Origin: JAMHWD01 sp035911135
GTDB lineage: Bacteria > Pseudomonadota > Alphaproteobacteria > Micavibrionales > Micavibrionaceae
Direction: 5' to 3'
DNA length: 64,000 nucleotides
Assembly (NCBI GenBank): GCA_035911135.1
Contig: JAMHWD010000027.1
Location: 62,001 to 126,000 of the forward strand
The position numbers were made by a program, and so were the translations under genes. Each line of letters opens with the position of its first letter. Positions within the stretch are counted from its first letter, which is position 1. Positions 45,672 through 52,090 of this stretch are shown here, piece after piece. Under the pieces are notes generated by a model, which was not told the DNA's origin, did not search any database, and saw only the letters and a program-made list of their open reading frames with translations.

Positions 45672-46860
45672 CCTTGATATAGCGCAGGAAACGCAGATCA
45701 AGCCCTTTACCATGAATTTCGGGCCCCAGCACCCGGCCGCCCACGGCGTTCTTCGCCTTGTGCTGGAGATGGAAGGCGAGGTTGTCGAGCGCGCCGATCC
45801 GCATATCGGCCTTTTGCACCGCGGCACTGAAAAGCTGATTGAATACAAAACTTATATGCAGGCTGTGCCTTATTTCGACCGCCTCGATTATGTCTGCCCC
45901 ATGAATCAGGAACATGCCTTTGCATTGGGCGTAGAGAAACTTTTGGGCATTACAGTGCCGCAGCGCGGTCAGTATATCCGCGTCCTGTTCTGCGAGCTTG
46001 GCCGCATCCTAAACCATATCCTGAATATCACGACTTTTGCGCTGGATGTCGGCGCACTCACACCCGCGCTTTGGGGATTTGAAGAGCGTGAGAAGGGCAT
46101 GGAGTTTTATGAGCGCGTCTGCGGCGCGCGCCTGCACGCCAATTATTTCCGCCCCGGCGGTGTGCATCAGGATCTGCCCGCGGGCCTTGCTGATGATATG
46201 CTGGAATGGTGCGAGCAACTGCCCAAATTCCTTGATGATCTGCAAAGCCTGCTGACCAATAACCGCATTTTCAAGCAGCGCACCGTTGATATCGGCGTTG
46301 TGAGCGCGGAGGAGGCGATGCGCTGGGGGTTCTCCGGGCCTATGCTACGCGGCTCCGGTCTGGCGTGGGATTTGCGTAAATCCCAGCCCTATGACGTCTA
46401 TGAGAAGATGGAATTTGATATTCCCGTAGGCAAAACCGGTGATTGTTATGCCCGCTATCTGGTGCGCGTAGCAGAGATGTACGAATCCATCAAGATCATG
46501 AAGCAATGCATTCGTGAATTGCCCGATGGTGATGTGAAGGTCAATGATTACAAGGTCGCGCCGCCGCCGCGCGCCGAAATGAAATCCTCGATGGAGGCCA
46601 TGATCCACCATTTCAAACTTTACACCGAAGGCTATCACGTGCCGGCCGGCGAGACTTACACCGCCGTCGAGGCGCCCAAGGGCGAATTTGCGGTATATCT
46701 GGTATCGGATGGATCGAACAAGCCATATCGCTGCCGCCTGCGTGCGCCCGGCTTTGCCCACTTGGCTGCCCTCGACTTCATGTCCAAAGGACACCAGCTG
46801 GCCGATACTGTTTCCATTATCGGTTCGCTTGATATCGTTTTCGGAGAGATTGACCGATGA
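45649..46860 (+). CDS. nuoD: NADH-quinone oxidoreductase subunit D
   Basis: NuoD forms the quinone pocket with NuoB. The 403 residues include MNFGPQHPAAHGVLRLVLEMEGE, DPHIGLLHRGTEKL, YFDRLDYVCPMNQEHA, RPGGVHQDLP, and the quinone-site Tyr/His context of YFDRLDY. The C-terminal DIVFGEIDR is the typical end. Its stop overlaps nuoE by 4 bases. Confidence 0.97.
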   Translation: MKTDPAYDLDIAQETQIKPFTMNFGPQHPAAHGVLRLVLEMEGEVVERADPHIGLLHRGTEKLIEYKTYMQAVPYFDRLDYVCPMNQEHAFALGVEKLLGITVPQRGQYIRVLFCELGRILNHILNITTFALDVGALTPALWGFEEREKGMEFYERVCGARLHANYFRPGGVHQDLPAGLADDMLEWCEQLPKFLDDLQSLLTNNRIFKQRTVDIGVVSAEEAMRWGFSGPMLRGSGLAWDLRKSQPYDVYEKMEFDIPVGKTGDCYARYLVRVAEMYESIKIMKQCIRELPDGDVKVNDYKVAPPPRAEMKSSMEAMIHHFKLYTEGYHVPAGETYTAVEAPKGEFAVYLVSDGSNKPYRCRLRAPGFAHLAALDFMSKGHQLADTVSIIGSLDIVFGEIDR

Positions 46861-47510
46861 AAAAACCATTTGAACTTCACGCCGATTATCAACCTGAAAG
46901 CTTTGATTTCGATGATCAAGCGGCGGTTGATAAAATTATCGCCAAATACCCCAAAGGCCGCCAAAAAAGCGCCGTAATGCCGCTGCTGGATCTGGCGCAG
47001 CGCCAGATGGCCAAGAAGGGCGCCAAGGCCAATCCACCATTTGGCGGATGGATCCCCCGCGCGGCCATGGATAAAATCGCCGAAATCATCGGCCAGCCTC
47101 CCGTCAAGGTCTATGAGGTTGCCACATTCTATTCGATGTATAATCTTGCGCCTGTCGGCAAGTACCTCATTCAGGTTTGCACGACAACGCCGTGCTGGTT
47201 GTGCGGTTCTGATGAAATTGTCAAAACCTGCAAGGAGCAGCTGGGCATTGAGATGGGCGAGACGACAAAGGATGGTAAATTCACATTGGTTGAAGTGGAA
47301 TGCCTTGGGGCTTGCGTGAATGCGCCGATGGCCCAGATCAATGATGATTTTTACGAAGATCTGACGGCTAAGAACACAAAAGAAGTTCTGGGATTGCTGG
47401 CGGAGGATATGAAACCCCGCGTGGGCTCGCAGAAAGGTCGCCGTGGTTCCATGGCGCTTTCCGGTCCGACCAGCCTGAAAGAAAAGGCAAAAAGCCAAGG
47501 CATTTCATAA
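46857..47510 (+). CDS. nuoE: NADH-quinone oxidoreductase subunit E
   Basis: NuoE has a thioredoxin-like [2Fe-2S] domain (cluster N1a). The four ligands are in CTTTPCWLC and ECLGACVNAPM. The 217 residues exceed the E. coli length because of a C-terminal tail with GPTSLKEKAKSQ, typical of the mitochondrial and alphaproteobacterial type. The next nuo gene is separated by a transporter gene. Confidence 0.95.
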   Translation: MKKPFELHADYQPESFDFDDQAAVDKIIAKYPKGRQKSAVMPLLDLAQRQMAKKGAKANPPFGGWIPRAAMDKIAEIIGQPPVKVYEVATFYSMYNLAPVGKYLIQVCTTTPCWLCGSDEIVKTCKEQLGIEMGETTKDGKFTLVEVECLGACVNAPMAQINDDFYEDLTAKNTKEVLGLLAEDMKPRVGSQKGRRGSMALSGPTSLKEKAKSQGIS

Positions 47511-47551
47511 GCTTATTGACTTCTGGTCACAGGCATTAGACCATATCGTTT

Positions 47552-48952
47552 ATGGATTGGTTTTTTACAACGGCAATCGCTGTTTTTATTGTTATTCAAA
47601 TGGGTGTCTCGGTCTTTGCGAGCCGCTTTATAAAAAGCGAGGCCGATTATCTTCTGGCCGGTCGCCAGCTTGGCGTGTTTTTTCTCTCAATTTCTCTCTT
47701 TGCGACATGGTTTGGGTCCGAGACAATCGTGGCATCCTCCAGCGCCGTGGCGGCTGAAGGGCTATCAGGCGGCAGGGCGGATCCTTTCGGTTACGCGCTT
47801 TGCCTGATGGTTATGGCCTTGTTGCTGGCCTATAAGCTCCGGGCAAAAATGTATTCAACGACTTCGGATTTTTACCGTGATCGTTATGGCATTTTGCCTG
47901 AAAAATTAAGCGCAGTATTGATCGTGCCCACATCTCTAATATGGGCGGCAGCGCAGGCTTTGGCGTTTGGCCATATCCTCTCTTCTGTCTCCGGGATTGA
48001 TCTGAATACCGCGCTGATTACGGCGACGGCGCTATGCCTGATCTACACAATGATTGGCGGCTTTTTGGGTGATATCTACACGGATCTTATTCAGGGGTTT
48101 GTGATTGTATATGGCCTGCTGATAACGGCGGCCTATGTAATTTATGATCTGGGCGGTATTGATGCGGCGCTTTCACAGATTACACCTGAAAAGCTGGCTC
48201 TTGTTAATCCCAACGAGGATGGCTGGCTGCAATTTGATGAATGGATGATCGCGATTGTTGGCTCGCTTACCGCGCAGGAAGCCATACAGCGCACGTTAGC
48301 GGCGCAAACGCCGCGTACTGCGGTATATGCTTGTTATGGTGCGGCATTCTTGTATTTTTTTGTCGGCCTAATTCCCTTGTTTCTAGGGCTTGTCGGCAGC
48401 GAGATTATTGATGTCAGCCAGGCTGGCGAGGCTTTCCTGCCGGAGCTGGCCAAAAAGGTTCTGCCCGCAACTATCTATGTTCTGTTTCTGGGAGCCCTGT
48501 GCTCGGCGATTTTATCAACCATTGATTCAACGCTACTTTCAATCTCTGCCGTGGTTGGTCACAATATCATCGTGCCGCTAAAAGCCGATATGTCCGAGCG
48601 TCAGAAAATCCTGATCCAAAGGATCATTGTCGCCATATCCGGTATTCTTGTCTATTTTGTGGCCTCGGCGGGAGAAGATATTTATGGCCTGATTGAAATG
48701 AGTTCATCTTTTGGCTCGGCCGGGCTGGTTATATGCCTTGTTCTGGGGCTATGGACTCGTCTGGGCGGCCCCGTTACCTGCCTTGCCACATTGATTGTAG
48801 GCGCGGCCTCCGCCTGGCTGTTCCAATATAACCTCGAATGGGCGGCTGGCTATAGCGCCAGCTTGCTTTTATGCTTGATTGTGTACCTTGTCATGGCATA
48901 CTTTGAGCATCATTTTACAAGCAATCCCGCAAAGGTTACCCATGCTTCGTGA
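47552..48952 (+). CDS. sodium:solute symporter (SSS family) inside nuo
   Basis: This is an inner-membrane transporter of 466 residues with about 13 predicted helices. SSS hallmarks are SEADYLLAGRQLGVF, FATWFGSETIVASSSAVAAEGL, the STTSDFYRDRYG helix end, GSLTAQEAIQRTLAAQ and the LGALCSAILSTIDSTLLSISAVVGHNI sodium-site region. The substrate is unknown (amino acid, pantothenate or carboxylate type). It starts 41 bases after nuoE and overlaps nuoF by 11 bases, so it is in the same transcript. Confidence 0.88.
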   Translation: MDWFFTTAIAVFIVIQMGVSVFASRFIKSEADYLLAGRQLGVFFLSISLFATWFGSETIVASSSAVAAEGLSGGRADPFGYALCLMVMALLLAYKLRAKMYSTTSDFYRDRYGILPEKLSAVLIVPTSLIWAAAQALAFGHILSSVSGIDLNTALITATALCLIYTMIGGFLGDIYTDLIQGFVIVYGLLITAAYVIYDLGGIDAALSQITPEKLALVNPNEDGWLQFDEWMIAIVGSLTAQEAIQRTLAAQTPRTAVYACYGAAFLYFFVGLIPLFLGLVGSEIIDVSQAGEAFLPELAKKVLPATIYVLFLGALCSAILSTIDSTLLSISAVVGHNIIVPLKADMSERQKILIQRIIVAISGILVYFVASAGEDIYGLIEMSSSFGSAGLVICLVLGLWTRLGGPVTCLATLIVGAASAWLFQYNLEWAAGYSASLLLCLIVYLVMAYFEHHFTSNPAKVTHAS

Positions 48953-50222
48953 CGAAGACCGCATTTTTACCAATATCTATGGCTGGGACAGCTTCTCACT
49001 GAAGGAAGCGCAGAAACGTGGCGATTGGGATAATACCAAAGATATTATCGCCAAGGGCCGCGACTGGATCATTGACGAGATGAAAAAATCAGGCCTGCGC
49101 GGGCGCGGCGGTGCAGGATTCCCAACGGGCATGAAATGGTCGTTCATGCCAAAAGACAGCGGCAAGCCCCATTATCTGGTGGTGAATGCCGATGAATCCG
49201 AGCCGGGCACTTGTAAGGACCGGGACATTCTGCGCCATGAACCTCACAAATTGATCGAAGGCTGCCTGATTGCTGGTTTTGCGATGGGTGCGCATGCTGC
49301 CTATATCTACATCCGCGGTGAGTTTTACAACGAAGGCTCCGAGGTCATCCGCGCCATCGAAGAAGCCTATGATGCCGGATTGCTGGGCAAGAATGCCGCC
49401 GGATCAGGCTGGGATTTTGATGTTTATCTGCACCGTGGGGCAGGGGCCTATATTTGCGGCGAAGAAACAGCGCTGATTGAAAGCTTGGAGGGCAATAAGG
49501 GCCAGCCACGCAACAAGCCGCCTTTTCCAGCCATGGCAGGTCTCTATTCCTGCCCGACAACCGTCAATAATGTTGAGACGATTGCCGTGGCCCCGACGAT
49601 CTTGCGCCGCGGCGGCAGCTGGTTTGCCGGGATTGGCCGTAACGAGAAGAATACGGGCACAAAGCTCTTTTGCATTTCCGGCCACGTCAACCAGCCCTGC
49701 AATGTCGAAGAAGAGATGGGCATCCCGATGAAGGAGCTGATCGAGAAGCATTGCGGCGGTATTCGCGGCGGCTGGGATAATCTGCTGGGGATTATTCCGG
49801 GCGGGTCATCAACGCCTGTCCTGCCCAAGGCGACCTGCGATACGGTCACTATGGATTTTGATTCGCTCAAGGAAGCGGGAAGCGGCTTGGGTACGGCTGG
49901 TCTTATCGTCATGGATAAATCGACTGACATCATCTATGCCATCGCGCGCCTGTCATATTTCTACAAGCATGAGAGCTGCGGCCAGTGTACGCCTTGCCGT
50001 GAGGGGGCCGGATGGCTCTGGCGCGTCATGACCCGTATGGTCAAGGGGCACGCCAGCATCGAGGAAATCGACATGCTGTATGAAGTCACCAAGGAAATCG
50101 AAGGCCATACAATCTGCGCCCTTGGCGATGCGGCCGCATGGCCGGTTCAGGGCCTGATCCGCCATTTCCGTCCGGAGATGGAAAAGCGCATCCTTGATTA
50201 CCGTAAGAGAGCCGCGGCGTAA
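48942..50222 (+). CDS. nuoF: NADH-quinone oxidoreductase subunit F
   Basis: NuoF binds NADH, FMN and cluster N3. From ATG 48942 it has 426 residues (an earlier ATG at 48879 lies inside the transporter gene). Motifs: GRGGAGFPTGMKW, VNADESEPGTCKDR, GAGAYICGEETALIESLEG, and ESCGQCTPCREG with the later HTICALGDAAAWPVQG Cys. The 3' end is repeated 263 bases downstream. Its stop overlaps the next small ORF by one base. Confidence 0.96.
   Translation: MLRDEDRIFTNIYGWDSFSLKEAQKRGDWDNTKDIIAKGRDWIIDEMKKSGLRGRGGAGFPTGMKWSFMPKDSGKPHYLVVNADESEPGTCKDRDILRHEPHKLIEGCLIAGFAMGAHAAYIYIRGEFYNEGSEVIRAIEEAYDAGLLGKNAAGSGWDFDVYLHRGAGAYICGEETALIESLEGNKGQPRNKPPFPAMAGLYSCPTTVNNVETIAVAPTILRRGGSWFAGIGRNEKNTGTKLFCISGHVNQPCNVEEEMGIPMKELIEKHCGGIRGGWDNLLGIIPGGSSTPVLPKATCDTVTMDFDSLKEAGSGLGTAGLIVMDKSTDIIYAIARLSYFYKHESCGQCTPCREGAGWLWRVMTRMVKGHASIEEIDMLYEVTKEIEGHTICALGDAAAWPVQGLIRHFRPEMEKRILDYRKRAAA
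50190..50209 (+). repeat. direct repeat copy 1, within the nuoF 3' end
   Basis: The 20-mer ATCCTTGATTACCGTAAGAG recurs exactly at 50453-50472. With the following 13 bases through the stop codon the copies agree at 29 of 33 positions. This copy encodes the last residues of NuoF (LDYRKRAAA). Confidence 0.9.
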
Positions 50223-50434
50223 TGCAGAAAACATTCTACACAGTGGCGCAAGATTATGATCCCAATGGGCCTGTATTGAGGGAGTTCAAGCGACCTTCAG
50301 GCGATACTGTTGTAATCATGAGCAGAGAAGCCTATGAATCGGCCAAGAAGGAGGCTGCGAAAGTCCTTCATCAGTTTGATGAGAACATGCGTCAGACTCA
50401 GGCATTTGAAATGGGCAATGTTTTAAGTACGTAA
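50222..50434 (+). CDS. small hypothetical protein after nuoF
   Basis: This is a 70-residue soluble protein, MQKTFYTVAQDYDPNGPVLREFKRPSGDTVVIMSREAYESAKK..., with a strand-rich first half and a helical second half. I know no family. The ATG overlaps the nuoF stop by one base (TAATG), so translation is coupled. It is bracketed by the two copies of the nuoF 3'-end repeat. A 16-base motif near its start (50228-50243) recurs at 50433-50448 with two mismatches. Confidence 0.55.
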   Translation: MQKTFYTVAQDYDPNGPVLREFKRPSGDTVVIMSREAYESAKKEAAKVLHQFDENMRQTQAFEMGNVLST

Positions 50435-50452
50435 AACATCTTACACAGCCTT

Positions 50453-50472
50453 ATCCTTGATTACCGTAAGAG
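50453..50472 (+). repeat. direct repeat copy 2, nuoF 3'-end remnant
   Basis: This is a second copy of the NuoF tail sequence in a non-coding gap. Read in frame through 50485 it still gives LDYRKRAAT and a stop, so it looks like a displaced original nuoF 3' end. Confidence 0.9.
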
Positions 50473-50511
50473 GGCAGCGACTTAACTTGACACCTCTTAT
50501 TTTTTACGGTA

Positions 50512-50541
50512 AATATTACCCCCTGATTAGGGAGTAATATT
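50512..50541 (+). promoter_or_regulatory. hairpin abutting the start codon of the 76-codon ORF
   Basis: AATATTAC (50512-50519) pairs with GTAATATT (50534-50541), extended by CCC/GGG with a single bulged A. The loop is 7 bases. The right arm carries the GGGAG ribosome site and ends directly at the ATG 50542. It may mask translation initiation or act as an operator. Confidence 0.6.
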
Positions 50542-50772
50542 ATGACAGAAAATAACACTGGGAAAACAAAGCTTGGACTTGTACTGCGCCGAGAGATGCT
50601 GAACGCAGCAGAAATCGACCAGTTTAAAGAGGCAATTGCAGCGCTGGCCGGATGCAGCCCCGATGATATTGAGTTTTGCGGCCAAGAAAAAATTACCACT
50701 GATGAGGCTGATAATATCGCCCATGCAGGGCCAACTGTTATAATAATGCCGGAAGAACCGGGGCATTCTTAA
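50542..50772 (+). CDS. small hypothetical protein before purQ
   Basis: This 76-residue soluble acidic protein begins MTENNTGKTKLGLVLRREMLNAAEIDQ and has a helical middle (FKEAIAALAGCSPDDIEFCGQEK) and a short tail. Two Cys are present. GGGAG 7 bases before the ATG supports translation, and the codon pattern is plausible. It is convergent with purQ, with 5 bases between the stops. No family is recognised. Confidence 0.55.
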   Translation: MTENNTGKTKLGLVLRREMLNAAEIDQFKEAIAALAGCSPDDIEFCGQEKITTDEADNIAHAGPTVIIMPEEPGHS

Positions 50773-50777
50773 GCTTA

Positions 50778-51602
50778 TTAAGCGCTTTTGCGCTTTGCCC
50801 CGACCTCAAAATACCGCGCGGCATTGGCAAATACGCCCATGCCATCTGTGACTTGCGGAAGGTCCTTACCTTCACGTTGCGCTTTGTCTTTCAGACGGTC
50901 GAAATCATCACGCTGCCACGCGTACATCCCGCGTTCGGGGTGGGGCATGATCGCCAGAACCTTGCCTGTTTCATCGGTAATAGCCGCAATATCGCTGGTG
51001 GAGCCATTCGGGTTGAAGGGGAATTCGCCGGCCGCTGCCTGACCATCCGGCTTGACGAATGTCGCTGCGATCTGCCCTTGATCTTCAAGACGCTTCAGAA
51101 CATCATCGGCCATGATAAACCGTCCCTCACCATGGGCGACGGGGATGTGCATTTTATCAATTCCGGCGAGCCACGGAGAGTTGCTGGTGATCTTCAGGTC
51201 AATCCAGCGGCATTGATAACGGGCGCTTAAGTTATGTGTTACAGCCACAACGCGCTCGCCGTACTTCTTGTCAAAGGAGGGCACGAGTCCGAGATTGGTG
51301 ATAATCTGACAGCCATTGCAAATCCCAATTGTCAGGGTATCGCGCGCCACGAAATTCTGCAGGTGATCCCAAAGGGCCAGTTTCATTTTCTGCGCCAGCG
51401 CATTGCCTGATCCTGTATCATCGCCGTACGAAAATCCGCCGGGCACGGCCAGGATTTGCGCATCATTTAATACTTTAGGATTTTCAATTATATCATTGAT
51501 ATGAATGATATTTCCACCAATGCCGTTATGCTCAAATGCATGGAGGGTTTCCTCCTCACAGTTCAGACCATAACCTGCGATGACGATTGCTTTTGCGCTC
51601 AT
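50778..51602 (-). CDS. purQ: FGAM synthase glutaminase subunit PurQ
   Basis: PurQ supplies ammonia from glutamine to PurL in purine synthesis. The 274 residues show the class I amidotransferase nucleophile GICNGCQI, the ALAVPGGFSYGDD motif and the HPERGMYAW His-Glu pair. It is longer than the roughly 225-residue alphaproteobacterial PurQ and matches the form that goes with long PurL. It overlaps the upstream membrane-protein gene by 4 bases, in the operon purL-membrane protein-purQ. Confidence 0.93.
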   Translation of the reverse strand: MSAKAIVIAGYGLNCEEETLHAFEHNGIGGNIIHINDIIENPKVLNDAQILAVPGGFSYGDDTGSGNALAQKMKLALWDHLQNFVARDTLTIGICNGCQIITNLGLVPSFDKKYGERVVAVTHNLSARYQCRWIDLKITSNSPWLAGIDKMHIPVAHGEGRFIMADDVLKRLEDQGQIAATFVKPDGQAAAGEFPFNPNGSTSDIAAITDETGKVLAIMPHPERGMYAWQRDDFDRLKDKAQREGKDLPQVTDGMGVFANAARYFEVGAKRKSA

Positions 51603-52087
51603 GTACGTTTTGCCTTTTCCGCGCGCTCGATCAAAGAAAGAGCGAGATCATTGATAGTACCAAAAGAAAGTGGTGAATGTCTCGGCACAAAGGCAACTTC
51701 ACGAGCCCCGCCATCCGCATTCACCAAAAGCCGTATCATCGGCTGATTGTTATTGTTGTTATAAGATACGTTTTTAATGTCTGAAAACAATATCTTGGAA
51801 TCTATTCCTTGTGTAATAACTTTAAGGTGATCGCCGTTATCCTGTACTTCATCCACGAGGTTGGCGGTAAGGCTTTTGAATACTTTCCCGCCAATAACGT
51901 ACATCAACGGAACCACAATCGCGCCCATGATCAAAAACCCGACCTCCCCCTTGCCACCATTGATAAAACCGGCAAGTTGCACGAGATAGGCAATGGTAAA
52001 AACAATCAGGATCGTAAACCAGAGTTTCGGAAATAGCCGCAGCAGCTTCGTCATAATGGGCGATGAGATTATTTTCGGCTCGTTCAC
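51599..52087 (-). CDS. two-helix membrane protein between purL and purQ
   Basis: This 162-residue protein has two predicted membrane helices (about residues 22-42 and 51-68: LWFTILIVFTIAYLVQLAGFI, VGFLIMGAIVVPLMYVIGG). A cytoplasmic domain with beta strands (DSKILFSDIKNVSYN, MIRLLVNADGG) resembles bacterial PH-like domains by eye. The ATGA overlap with purQ and 3-base gap to purL show tight coupling. I know of no role in purine synthesis. Confidence 0.7.
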   Translation of the reverse strand: MNEPKIISSPIMTKLLRLFPKLWFTILIVFTIAYLVQLAGFINGGKGEVGFLIMGAIVVPLMYVIGGKVFKSLTANLVDEVQDNGDHLKVITQGIDSKILFSDIKNVSYNNNNNQPMIRLLVNADGGAREVAFVPRHSPLSFGTINDLALSLIERAEKAKRT

Positions 52088-52090
52088 GGC

